Part shown: positions 51,532 through 60,180 of the stretch, piece by piece
Numbering within the stretch: the first letter of the stretch is position 1
How the letters are laid out: each line of letters begins with the position of its first letter
Assembly (NCBI GenBank): GCA_910583925.1
Contig: CAJTZJ010000013.1
Location: 1 to 63,585 of the forward strand
Reading direction: 5' to 3'
Source of the DNA: an uncultured Eubacterium sp.
GTDB taxonomy: Bacteria > Bacillota > Clostridia > Oscillospirales > Acutalibacteraceae
DNA: 63,585 bases
Position numbers and translations under genes: made by a program
Notes under the pieces: model-generated
What the model was told of the DNA's origin: nothing
Seen by the model: only the letters and a program-made list of their open reading frames with translations
Database searches by the model: none

Positions 51532-52383
51532 ATGGATACAACTTATGATTTAGATGCCGAATACGGCAAAAGAGGATATTTAAAAGAAAATTACAGAATA
51601 TTTAATATAAAAAATCTCTGTAAGCAGGAATTTGAATTCCATTACCACGAATTTGAAAAGCTTGTTCTTTTTAAAAGCGGAAAAGCCTCATACATCATTG
51701 AGGGCAAGGAATATGTTTTAAAACCTAACGATATCCTGCTTGTTTGCAGCGGCGATATTCACAAGCCTGTTATAAGCAGCGATGAAGAATACGAGCGAAT
51801 AATCATTTGGATAAAAAGCGATTATATAAAAAACAATCATTCGCTGTACAACTGCTTTGAAAAGACAAAGGGAAGCGGGCAATACCTTTTAAGATTGCCC
51901 GAAAGCTCGGCAAATGAAATATTTTATGCAGCAGAAAAATTCAATCATGAGAGCAGCGAGAATTTTGAATCCGATCTGATGAAGAACACCATTTTTATTC
52001 AGCTTATGATTATGCTGAACCGAGCCTGTGAAAAATATGATAATATACAAATTGAATACAAAAGTGATAAACAAACAGACAGCATTATTGAATACATAAA
52101 CAAAAACATTTTTGAAGATTTGTCTGTTGATAAAATTTCAAGCGAATTTTTCATAAGCAGATATTATCTTATGCATAAGTTTAAGAGGGTTACCGGAAAA
52201 ACCATCTACTCTTATATAAGATCCAAAAGACTTATTCATGCAGCAGATTTAATCAGCAGCGGCTGTTCAGCCAAGACCGCCTGCTTTGAAAGCGGATTTA
52301 ATAACTATTCTGTATTTCTTAAAGCATTTAAAAAGGAATTTGGCTGTGTACCGACTGATTATAGGAAAGCAAAAAAGATGTAA
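51532..52383 (+). CDS. AraC-family transcriptional regulator with cupin sensor
   Basis: Sugar-responsive type regulator. The 283 residues begin with a cupin-like domain (FEFHYHEFEKLVLFKSGKAS, KPNDILLVCSGDIHKP) and end with the double HTH (SVDKISSEFFISRYYLMHKFK and GFNNYSVFLKAFKKEFGCVP). I choose the ATG at 51532; no ribosome site precedes it, and the -10 box ends 6 bases upstream, so the mRNA may be leaderless. Convergent with the GH3 gene, its likely target (inference). Confidence 0.85.
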   Translation: MDTTYDLDAEYGKRGYLKENYRIFNIKNLCKQEFEFHYHEFEKLVLFKSGKASYIIEGKEYVLKPNDILLVCSGDIHKPVISSDEEYERIIIWIKSDYIKNNHSLYNCFEKTKGSGQYLLRLPESSANEIFYAAEKFNHESSENFESDLMKNTIFIQLMIMLNRACEKYDNIQIEYKSDKQTDSIIEYINKNIFEDLSVDKISSEFFISRYYLMHKFKRVTGKTIYSYIRSKRLIHAADLISSGCSAKTACFESGFNNYSVFLKAFKKEFGCVPTDYRKAKKM

Positions 52384-52408
52384 AGCGTATTTGCTTTACA
52401 TCTTTTTT
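52371..52408. terminator. Bidirectional terminator between AraC and GH3 genes
   Basis: Sixteen-pair stem AAAAAAGATGTAAAGC with its complement, overlapping the AraC stop. Confidence 0.88.
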
Positions 52409-52424
52409 GTTTGAAAATATATAA

Positions 52425-54896
52425 TTAAATTGAATGTATAAGATTCGGAAGCTTAAATAAAGCTGTTGGAACACCGCCCAAAATCTTACATACACCCTTG
52501 AAGGTGCTTTCATCATCATTGAGAATCTGAAGCAATCCCTCCGCCATTTTAGGACTGAATACACCCATTGACATTGAAATAAAGTTTCTCATGGGAATCT
52601 GAACAGCCATAGCCTGAAGCATAGCACCATCGCCTGTTTCGGCACTTGCAAATTTCGTTATAACGCTTTGAATCAGTCTGCCGATTCTTCCGCCCCATTT
52701 GGTATGAGAAGCATCATCAAGGCAGTTATAAATTGTTATTTTAGCAGAGGTATCTCTTTCAGCAGACGGAAGCTGCTGACCATAAACGGCAGCCCACTGC
52801 CCGCCATTCATTCCGGCAATATCCGCAGTATAATACGCAGGCGCTGATTTCTTATAATCGGGAATCTCTGCTTCAACAGTTGAAATAACATTAACGGCAG
52901 CCTCAAGCCTGATATCTCGGCTGGAAGAGCCAACTAAAACAGCAAACTCGCCTGTTTCAACATGCCAATCTCCGATATTTGTATTATAGTAAGCAAATGC
53001 ACGCTTACCGAGTGTAACAGAAACCTCTTTTTCCTCGCCTGCTTTAATAAACACCTTTGTAAATGCACGAAGCTCTTTTTCAGGTCTGAAAATCGTTGAT
53101 TCCTTATCAGCAACATAAACCTGCGCAATTTCAGCACCATCCATATCGCCTGTATTCTTAATTTTAAATGAAACCGTTACTGTTTCATTATCCTTGATTT
53201 CACTTTCCGAAAGCTTAATATCACTGTATTCAAATGTTGTATAGGAAAGACCAAATCCAAACGGGAAAAGAACATTCTTTTTCGCAGTATCATAATAACG
53301 ATAGCCGATATAAATGCTTTCCTTATGCTCAGAAATAACCGGAGAGCCCGGATAATTTCCGTAAACAGGATTTTCATCAAAAGACAACGGATAAGTTTCT
53401 GCAGTTTTACCGCTTGGGTTAACCTTGCCCATAAGGATATTTGCAGCAGCCGATCCGCCTGCCTGACCGCTTAAGCCCATATTAAGGAGGGCCTTTACAT
53501 CCTCTATCCAAGGCATATTCACTACTGAACCGCCGGCAAGAACAACAACTGTATTCGGATTTGCTTTAACTACTTCAGAAACAAGAGCATTATGAGCGGC
53601 AGGCATATCTATATTATCTCTGTCATAGCCCTCTGCCTCGAACTCCTCTGTCAAGCCGATAAATACAAGCGCAACATCTGCTGCCTTTGCAGCTTTAACA
53701 GCTTCGGCAGTTAACTCAGACTCAGACCTTCTGTTTTTATCCTTTTTCGTAGGAGGTGCTTTATAGTAACCCTGCGCATATGTAACATCAGCACCCAGTT
53801 CAATCAGGCTGTCATATGCATTATCAAGCTTTGTAGGATTAATAACAGATGAGCCTGCGCCCTGATAACGCGGAGCCTTTGCCATTTCACCGATAACAGC
53901 AATTTTCACATTGCTTTTAAGCGGAAGAATATTATCATCATTTTTGAGAAGCACCATTGAGCCCTCTGCAACCTTTCGTGCAACAGCATGATGCGCTTCA
54001 ACATCATATTTAAAATCCTTCTCAAGGGCAGGCTTTGATTTGATAATTAAATCAACAACATTATCCACTCCTTCATCAAGTACAGCCTCATCAAGAACGC
54101 CATTTTCTACAGCAGCAATAATTCTTTCCGAATTAAGCGTACCGGAAGACGGCATTTCAAGATCCGTGCCGGCTTCAAGACCGGGAACACGATCTACAGA
54201 AGCACCCCAGTCGGTAACAAAAAGCCCTTCAAAGCCCCATTCATCCCTTGCAACCTTATTCTGAAGCCAATCATTCTGAGAAGCATAAACACCATTAATT
54301 CTGTTATAAGAATTCATAATTGTCCATGGCTGTGCTTCCTTAACTGCGATTTCAAACGCAGGGAAATAGATTTCCCTCATCGTGCGTTCATCAATAACCT
54401 CGTTGATAATCATACGAAAGGCTTCCTGAGAATTACATGCAAAATGCTTTAAAGAAGTACCGATTCCTTTAGACTGACATCCATTGATAAGACCTGCCGA
54501 CATTTTACCCGCAAGAAGCGGATCCTCTGAAAAATATTCAAAGTTTCTTCCGCAAACCGGAGAACGCTTGATATTTGTGCCCGGACCGAGAATAACAGAA
54601 ACCTTTTCCTGCAGACATTCCTCAGCAAGAGCCTCACCCTCTTCCCTCAAAAGTTCTTCATCCCAGGAACAGGCCGATGTTGCAGCAGGGGGCATACAGG
54701 TTGCAGGATAGGAATTTCCAAGTCCAACACCCTTTCCGTTTGGGTTTTGCTTACGAAGCCCGTGAGGACCATCCGTAATCATAATTTTCGGAAGCCCAAG
54801 CTCCTCAGCTTCTTCAAGATGCCAGTAATCATAGCCTGAAACAAAATCCGCTTTTTGCTTCAGACTCATTTTTTCGACTATATCCTTATGCTTCAT
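52425..54896 (-). CDS. Glycoside hydrolase family 3 (beta-glucosidase-like)
   Basis: Exo-acting glycosidase, likely beta-glucosidase or related. The 823 residues have the GH3 N-domain with substrate Asp in TDGPHG, KHF (150-152) and the nucleophile D229 in FVTDWGA, then the alpha/beta sandwich and a fibronectin-III-like domain (about 560-660). A further 150-residue tail of unknown role follows. No signal peptide, so it should act in the cytoplasm. ATG at 54896 with GGAGGT upstream. Confidence 0.92.
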   Translation of the reverse strand: MKHKDIVEKMSLKQKADFVSGYDYWHLEEAEELGLPKIMITDGPHGLRKQNPNGKGVGLGNSYPATCMPPAATSACSWDEELLREEGEALAEECLQEKVSVILGPGTNIKRSPVCGRNFEYFSEDPLLAGKMSAGLINGCQSKGIGTSLKHFACNSQEAFRMIINEVIDERTMREIYFPAFEIAVKEAQPWTIMNSYNRINGVYASQNDWLQNKVARDEWGFEGLFVTDWGASVDRVPGLEAGTDLEMPSSGTLNSERIIAAVENGVLDEAVLDEGVDNVVDLIIKSKPALEKDFKYDVEAHHAVARKVAEGSMVLLKNDDNILPLKSNVKIAVIGEMAKAPRYQGAGSSVINPTKLDNAYDSLIELGADVTYAQGYYKAPPTKKDKNRRSESELTAEAVKAAKAADVALVFIGLTEEFEAEGYDRDNIDMPAAHNALVSEVVKANPNTVVVLAGGSVVNMPWIEDVKALLNMGLSGQAGGSAAANILMGKVNPSGKTAETYPLSFDENPVYGNYPGSPVISEHKESIYIGYRYYDTAKKNVLFPFGFGLSYTTFEYSDIKLSESEIKDNETVTVSFKIKNTGDMDGAEIAQVYVADKESTIFRPEKELRAFTKVFIKAGEEKEVSVTLGKRAFAYYNTNIGDWHVETGEFAVLVGSSSRDIRLEAAVNVISTVEAEIPDYKKSAPAYYTADIAGMNGGQWAAVYGQQLPSAERDTSAKITIYNCLDDASHTKWGGRIGRLIQSVITKFASAETGDGAMLQAMAVQIPMRNFISMSMGVFSPKMAEGLLQILNDDESTFKGVCKILGGVPTALFKLPNLIHSI

Positions 54897-55024
54897 AAAT
54901 TCTACCTCCAAATCTGATAGCTTAATTATATATTAAAAATGTTTTTTATACAAGAAAAAACAGCAACTTCGTTTGCTCATACAAAAAACTGCAGAATAAA
55001 TAATAAGTATAAACAAAAAAATCA

Positions 55025-55049
55025 GCCGTTCGATGACATACCGAACGGC
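55025..55049 (-). terminator. Terminator after the SCP2 gene
   Basis: Stem GCCGTTCG/CGAACGGC, then T7 on the minus strand. Confidence 0.8.
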
Positions 55050-55064
55050 ATTTTAAAATGAATA

Positions 55065-55394
55065 TTACTGCTTTAAGAACTTCGTTAATTCAAGAGCGGC
55101 ATTGATATCGCCCTCAACCTTGAGCTTACCTGTTGTAAAAGCGATAACAGGATCAAGCTTTCCGTTGATCAGCTTAATGAGATTCGTGCCGTTCATAATT
55201 ATAATAGCATTTCTGTCATAATACTCGTACGGCTCTACATTCACTCTGCCATCCTTAATCTCAACATAGAAGATTCCGTTTACCTTACCCTCAACATTAA
55301 ACTGATATGCAAGAGTACCCGGAACAGAACTTACATCCACATTCTTAAATCTGTTTCTTACGGTTTCAACTATTGATTCATAAGTCATTGCCAC
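55065..55394 (-). CDS. SCP2-type lipid-binding domain protein
   Basis: Small protein of the sterol-carrier-protein-2 fold, expected to bind a hydrophobic ligand. The 109 residues have the pattern TLAYQFNVEGKVNGIFYVEI...ITFTTGKLKVEGDINAAL-like with the conserved GKLKVEGD motif. No signal peptide. GTG start with GGAGG 8 bases upstream; the ATG two codons on is also possible. Unknown role; it sits downstream of spoVAC in the same direction, 92 bases away. Confidence 0.85.
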   Translation of the reverse strand: MAMTYESIVETVRNRFKNVDVSSVPGTLAYQFNVEGKVNGIFYVEIKDGRVNVEPYEYYDRNAIIIMNGTNLIKLINGKLDPVIAFTTGKLKVEGDINAALELTKFLKQ

Positions 55395-55486
55395 AATAAA
55401 GACCTCCTAAATTTTAGTATATATTTATATTAACATATAATAAAATCAGTTTCAATAACTTATTGTCGCAGCTTTCAAAATTTTTT

Positions 55487-55930
55487 TTAATACAATTTAA
55501 AAATATAAATAATAATACCATATAAAACGGAGCTGCCGATTCCGTAAACCAAAACGGGACCTGCAATTGAAAACATCTGTGCAGCTGTTCCGAGAACCAT
55601 ACCCTCATGCTTGAATTCAAGAGCGGGAGAAACAACCGAATTTGCAAAGCCTGTTATAGGAACAATTGTACCTGCTCCTGCATGGCGGGCTATTTTATCA
55701 AAAATACCGATACCGGTTAAAATTGCGGTTATAATAATTATAATGCACGGCGTTGCAATTTTAATTTCATTTTCGCCCAAGCCTGCCTTCTGAAAAATCA
55801 AATTTAACAATTGACCGAATGTACATATAAGTCCGCCAATCAGAAATGCTTTAACACAATTCAGAAGAATCGGAGAATTCGGACTTGCCTTATCTGCCAT
55901 TTTACTGTATTCATCTTTACTGATACTCAT
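55487..55930 (-). CDS. spoVAC: Stage V sporulation protein AC
   Basis: Membrane subunit of the SpoVA channel that moves dipicolinic acid into the forespore and out at germination; SpoVAC is mechanosensitive. The 147 residues have about four membrane segments with AFLIGGLICTFGQ and GAGTIVPITGFANSVVSPALEFKHEGMVLG, a family hallmark. spoVAD would normally follow at once; it does not. Divergent from the orphan ABC ATPase and spoVAE. Confidence 0.93.
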   Translation of the reverse strand: MSISKDEYSKMADKASPNSPILLNCVKAFLIGGLICTFGQLLNLIFQKAGLGENEIKIATPCIIIIITAILTGIGIFDKIARHAGAGTIVPITGFANSVVSPALEFKHEGMVLGTAAQMFSIAGPVLVYGIGSSVLYGIIIYIFKLY

Positions 55931-55985
55931 TTATTAACACCTCATTAAGTATTATTTAATATATGTTAACAAATATACAAATGTC

Positions 55986-56014
55986 TTGACAATTTATATA
56001 TTAATTTGTAATAT
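55986..56014 (+). promoter_or_regulatory. Sigma-A promoter of the orphan ABC ATPase
   Basis: TTGACA (55986-55991), 17 bases, TAATAT (56009-56014). Confidence 0.75.
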
Positions 56015-56047
56015 ATGAATATACTAATTGTAAAGGAATTAATGTGT

Positions 56048-56794
56048 ATGCACCTTATTGATGTAAGAGATGTTTATAAAATTTACAATCCCGGCGAAAA
56101 TCAGGTTAACGCACTTGACGGTGTTTCCCTAACGATTGACGAAGGCGAATTTGTTGCTATCATAGGTCAATCAGGCTCAGGCAAATCAACACTTATGAAT
56201 ATGCTTGGACTTCTTGACACTCCAACAAGCGGCGAATATTACATAAACGGAACCCTGCTTGATGATTTAACCGACGATCAGATGAGTGAAATAAGAAACA
56301 AACAAATCGGCTTTATCTTTCAGGGTTTCAACCTTATTGCTTCATTAAATGCAATTGAAAATGTTGAGCTTCCGCTTGTTTACAGAGGAATCCCCAAAGC
56401 AGAAAGAAGAGAAATATCCGAAGCTGCATTAAAAAAAGTCGGGCTTGAAAAAAGAATGCATCATTTGCCTGCTGCTCTTTCAGGAGGTCAGCAGCAAAGA
56501 GTTGCTGTTGCAAGAGCGATAGCTGCAGCTCCGCCGGTCATCCTTGCCGATGAGCCTACAGGTAACCTTGACACCCGCTCAACAAAGGATGTTATGCAGA
56601 TTCTTCATAATCTTAAGGACGAAGGAAGAACGGTTATTGTGATTACCCACGATAATGAAATAGCCGAACAGGCAGAGCGAGTAATCCGCATCCGTGACGG
56701 CAAAGTTGTTGAAGATTATATCAACCCCGGTTACGAAGAAAAATACGGAAGAGAAGCTAAATTGGATAATAAAAAGCCAATTGACGAGGGATAA
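56048..56794 (+). CDS. MacB/LolD-type ABC ATP-binding protein without permease
   Basis: ATPase of an export-type or mechanotransmission ABC system. The 248 residues have Walker A GQSGSGKST, FQGFNLI, LSGGQQQRVAVARA, Walker B VILADEPTGNLD, and a Lys/Glu/Pro-rich tail (about 230-248). No FtsX-type permease lies nearby. ATG at 56048 is 10 bases after AAAGGA; the ATG at 56042 is the close alternative. Confidence 0.88.
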   Translation: MHLIDVRDVYKIYNPGENQVNALDGVSLTIDEGEFVAIIGQSGSGKSTLMNMLGLLDTPTSGEYYINGTLLDDLTDDQMSEIRNKQIGFIFQGFNLIASLNAIENVELPLVYRGIPKAERREISEAALKKVGLEKRMHHLPAALSGGQQQRVAVARAIAAAPPVILADEPTGNLDTRSTKDVMQILHNLKDEGRTVIVITHDNEIAEQAERVIRIRDGKVVEDYINPGYEEKYGREAKLDNKKPIDEG

Positions 56795-56823
56795 AAGAAA
56801 ATTAAAATCATAATAGAATAAAA

Positions 56824-56860
56824 CACCTGCTTATTGTAAAAAATATAGCAGGTGATTTTT
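56824..56860 (+). terminator. Terminator hairpin that contains the spoVAE ribosome site
   Basis: CACCTGCT (56824-56831) pairs with AGCAGGTG (56847-56854), followed by T6 and then the spoVAE ATG. The AGGTG Shine-Dalgarno lies in the right arm. Confidence 0.75.
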
Positions 56861-56861
56861 T

Positions 56862-57215
56862 ATGATTTTTTTATATGCTTTTCTGATTGGCGGATTAATA
56901 TGTGTAATCGGTCAGCTGCTTATTGATTTAACGAAAATGACTCCTGCAAGAATACTTGTACTGTTTGTATGCCTCGGTGTTTTATTGGGAGCATTCGGAT
57001 GGTATGATAAGCTTGTAGATTTTGCAGGCGCAGGAGCAACCATTCCGTTAACGGGCTTTGGGAACGCACTTGCAAAGGGTGTTAAGGAAGCAATACAAAA
57101 AGACGGCTTCATAGGAATTATAACCGGAGGCTTTACTGCCTGTGCCGGCGGTGTAACCGTAGCTATGCTTTCAGGACTTGTTGTTTCTATGATTGCAAAA
57201 CCAAAGGATAAATAA
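56862..57215 (+). CDS. spoVAE: Stage V sporulation protein AE
   Basis: Membrane subunit of the SpoVA channel (AEb type). The 117 residues are nearly all hydrophobic with four membrane segments, LIGGLICVIGQLLIDLTKMTPAR, and the shared GAGATIPLTGFGNALAKG motif. Oriented opposite to spoVAC and separated from it by the ATPase gene, instead of the usual C-D-E order. Confidence 0.92.
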   Translation: MIFLYAFLIGGLICVIGQLLIDLTKMTPARILVLFVCLGVLLGAFGWYDKLVDFAGAGATIPLTGFGNALAKGVKEAIQKDGFIGIITGGFTACAGGVTVAMLSGLVVSMIAKPKDK

Positions 57216-57221
57216 ACAGCC

Positions 57222-57253
57222 AAAGCTGAGGTTTAAAAACCTCAGCTTTTACT
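57222..57253 (+). terminator. Terminator after spoVAE
   Basis: Stem AAAGCTGAGGTTT/AAACCTCAGCTTT with a short loop and T4. Confidence 0.8.
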
Positions 57254-57330
57254 GTTCCTCTGAAGTTTCTGTCATTTTCAGCTTTAAGACAAAATTTATA
57301 TTTGCTAAATACTCGTATTGCCATAATTAA

Positions 57331-57359
57331 TTTACAACGCAAACACAATATGATATGAT
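57331..57359 (+). promoter_or_regulatory. Sigma-A promoter of the GTPase-NYN fusion gene
   Basis: TTTACA (57331-57336), 17 bases, TATGAT (57354-57359). Confidence 0.75.
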
Positions 57360-57388
57360 ATATAAAATTGTTTCAGAGGGGTGAGAAA

Positions 57389-59974
57389 ATGAAAAAGATT
57401 GTTATAGGTGTTTTGGCTCATGTTGATTCAGGAAAGACAACCCTATCCGAAGCATTGCTATATCAATCTGGCAACATAAGCAAGCTTGGCAGAGTTGACC
57501 ACAGGGATTCTTTTTTAGATACATTTTCTCTTGAGCGTGACCGAGGAATAACAATTTTTTCAAAGCAGGCAGTTTTAAAATATAAAGATACCGAATTCAC
57601 CCTGCTTGATACACCCGGACATGTTGATTTTTCTGCAGAAACGGAAAGAACACTGCAAGTGCTGGACTACGCCATTTTGGTTATCAGCGGAACAGACGGC
57701 ATTCAGAGCCATACTCACACACTATGGAAATTATTAGCCAAATACAATGTTCCTTGCTTTATTTTTATCAATAAAATGGATTTGGCTGGTGCGGATAAGC
57801 AGCGTATTTTAAAAGAACTGCAAACAAAGCTCAGTGACGGCTGTGTTGATTTCGGCTGTCAGGAAAAAAATGAATTATATGAAAGCATTGCAATTTGTGA
57901 TGAAAATCTTTTGAATCAATACTATGAAAAAGGAACTATAAATAAGAGTGACATAATCAGCTGCATTAAAAGCAGAAAAATATTCCCTTGCCTTTTCGGC
58001 TCTGCGTTACTGCTTACAGGAGTTTCGGATTTTTTAGATTGCCTGCACAGCTATACAACTATGCCGAAATACGGCAGTGCGTTTTCGGGAAAAGTTTATA
58101 AAATCTCAGAAGATAAGGGGCAGCGCTTAACTTTCTTAAAGGTTACAGGCGGAAGCCTGAAAGTAAAAGAAATATTGAAATCCGATAAAAACAAAAACTC
58201 TGAAAAAGTAAATCAGATAAGAATTTACTCGGGAGAAAAATTTTCTGCAATTCATGAAGCTGAAGCGGGCACAATATGCGCTGTAACGGGAATTACCTTT
58301 ACACATTCAGGTGATGGATTAGGCGAAGAAAAGGACAGTGCCCTTCCCATACTTGAACCGGTACTTACATACAGATTAAATCTGCCTGATACGATTGACG
58401 CCCATACGGCACTTTCTAAAATGAGAATTCTTGAAAACGAGGATCCTCAACTAAAGGTTGTATGGAATGAAAGACTGAAAGAAATACAGGTTCAGCTTAT
58501 GGGTGATATTCAGCTTGAAATTCTGCAAACAGTAATTCACGAGCGTTTCGGGATAAATGCAGCATTCAGCAAAGGAAATATTATCTACAAAGAAACCATA
58601 TCGGAACAGGTTGAGGGTATAGGACATTTTGAGCCTTTAAGGCATTATGCAGAGGTTCATCTTCTTATGAAGCCGACCAAAAGAAACAGCGGACTTGTTT
58701 TTAAAACGGATTGTAAAGAAGAAATACTTGACAGAAATTGGCAAAGATTAATACTCACTCATCTTTATGAAAAAACGCATATCGGCGTTTTGACAGGCTC
58801 TCCGATTACAGATATGGAAATTACGCTTGTTTCCGGCAAAGCACACGCAAAACATACCGAGGGCGGCGATTTCAGACAGGCTACCTACCGAGCAATCCGT
58901 CAGGGGCTTCGCTCTGCTGAATGCGTTTTACTTGAGCCTGTTTATGAATTCTCGTTAGAAGTACCAACAGAAAATGTCGGCAGAGCAATGTCGGATATTC
59001 AACGAATGTACGGCAGCTTTGACGCGCCTGAAACGATTGGCGAATTTTCTGTTATAAGCGGTACCGCCCCCGTTTCAACTATGTATGATTATTCAAGAGA
59101 TGTTATACAGTATACCCACGGAAAGGGCAGGCTTATATGCACATTAAAAGGCTATGAGCCATGCCATAATACGGAAGAGGTTATACAAAATATAGGATAT
59201 AATTGTGATGCAGATACCGACAATCCTTGTGATTCCGTGTTCTGCTCCCATGGCGCAGGCTACAATGTAAAATGGAATGAGATTAAAAGCCATATGCACC
59301 TGCCAAGTGCATTGTCTGCACCAAAAAGTGAATACACTGATCCCTGCAGTAAGATAACCATTTCGGATTATAAGAACAAGGGTAACCTTTTTGCACTTGA
59401 TAAAGAGCTTATGCAGATTTTTGAGCAAACCTACGGTCCTGTAAAAAATCGTTCAGGCAATCCGAATCAAAACCACTTTACTTTTACGGAAAGCACCGAA
59501 AAAAAGAAATACAAGAGCAGGACAGCTACGAATTATGACGGAAAGGAATATCTGCTTGTTGACGGCTACAATGTCATTTTTTCATGGAACAACTTAAAGG
59601 ATATAACAACCGAAGATCTTGATGCAGCAAGAAACACACTTATAAATATTCTTTGTAATTATCAGGGATATAAAAAATGTGAGGTTATTCTTGTTTTTGA
59701 TGCATACCGAGTTCAGGGCAATAACCGAGAGGTTGAAAAGATAAATAATATAAATATTGTTTATACCAAAGAGGCTGAAACGGCTGATTTATATATTGAA
59801 AAGGTATCACATGAGCTTGCAAAAAAACATAGGGTACGGGTTGTCACCTCTGATGCTCTGGAACAGCTTATCATCCTCGGCAATGGTGCATTGCGTGTTT
59901 CCTCAAGAGAATTCCTTGCGGAAATTGAACAGGCAGAAGAAGATATACGAGAAATTATTTCTAAAAGGCATTAA
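57389..59974 (+). CDS. Tet(M)-like ribosomal translation GTPase fused to a Rae1/YacP-type NYN endoribonuclease
   Basis: The 861 residues start as an EF-G/Tet(M)-type GTPase: AHVDSGKTT (10-18), RGIT (52-55), DTPGH (74-78), NKMD (128-131), then domains II-V (HTEGGDFRQATYRAIRQG and LEPVYEFSLEVP in domain IV-V). After a linker of about 80 residues comes a NYN/YacP domain (722-861) with the acidic residues D725 (VDGYN), D771 (VFDAYR), D800 (ETADL) and D822 (TSDALEQ). Rae1 cleaves mRNA in the ribosomal A site, so the fusion predicts GTPase-delivered mRNA cleavage (inference). ATG at 57389 after GAGGGG. Confidence 0.87.
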   Translation: MKKIVIGVLAHVDSGKTTLSEALLYQSGNISKLGRVDHRDSFLDTFSLERDRGITIFSKQAVLKYKDTEFTLLDTPGHVDFSAETERTLQVLDYAILVISGTDGIQSHTHTLWKLLAKYNVPCFIFINKMDLAGADKQRILKELQTKLSDGCVDFGCQEKNELYESIAICDENLLNQYYEKGTINKSDIISCIKSRKIFPCLFGSALLLTGVSDFLDCLHSYTTMPKYGSAFSGKVYKISEDKGQRLTFLKVTGGSLKVKEILKSDKNKNSEKVNQIRIYSGEKFSAIHEAEAGTICAVTGITFTHSGDGLGEEKDSALPILEPVLTYRLNLPDTIDAHTALSKMRILENEDPQLKVVWNERLKEIQVQLMGDIQLEILQTVIHERFGINAAFSKGNIIYKETISEQVEGIGHFEPLRHYAEVHLLMKPTKRNSGLVFKTDCKEEILDRNWQRLILTHLYEKTHIGVLTGSPITDMEITLVSGKAHAKHTEGGDFRQATYRAIRQGLRSAECVLLEPVYEFSLEVPTENVGRAMSDIQRMYGSFDAPETIGEFSVISGTAPVSTMYDYSRDVIQYTHGKGRLICTLKGYEPCHNTEEVIQNIGYNCDADTDNPCDSVFCSHGAGYNVKWNEIKSHMHLPSALSAPKSEYTDPCSKITISDYKNKGNLFALDKELMQIFEQTYGPVKNRSGNPNQNHFTFTESTEKKKYKSRTATNYDGKEYLLVDGYNVIFSWNNLKDITTEDLDAARNTLINILCNYQGYKKCEVILVFDAYRVQGNNREVEKINNINIVYTKEAETADLYIEKVSHELAKKHRVRVVTSDALEQLIILGNGALRVSSREFLAEIEQAEEDIREIISKRH

Positions 59975-59975
59975 T

Positions 59976-60004
59976 AAAGCACGGATTAAACCGTGCTTTT
60001 TATG
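59976..60004. terminator. Terminator after the GTPase-NYN gene
   Basis: Stem AAAGCACGG/CCGTGCTTT, 6-base loop, T5. Confidence 0.85.
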
Positions 60005-60007
60005 CTT

Positions 60008-60178
60008 TTATTTAAATTTGAAATCAGAAATTGATTTTCCCGACTCAGTTATCAAAAAGATTGCCTGCAGTACAAGAATAATAACAGCAGCAATTCTTAC
60101 AGCCGTAATGATTGCATACAGGCTGTCAATAAACTTTTTGAATGCACCGAAAATTTTGATGTTATTCTTTAAATCCAT
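60008..60178 (-). CDS. 56-residue single-pass membrane protein
   Basis: Unknown. A basic N-terminus (MDLKNNIKIFGAFKKF), one or two hydrophobic stretches (ITAVRIAAVIILVLQAIFLI) and a charged tail. GGAGGTGTGATC site overlaps the end of the spoVAD fragment, so it is coupled to it. No signal-peptidase site is obvious. Confidence 0.65.
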   Translation of the reverse strand: MDLKNNIKIFGAFKKFIDSLYAIITAVRIAAVIILVLQAIFLITESGKSISDFKFK

Positions 60179-60180
60179 GA

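Noticed and set aside
57389..59974. Simple call as a tetracycline resistance gene
   Set aside because: The GTPase part is divergent and the C-terminal nuclease domain points to another role; resistance cannot be inferred.
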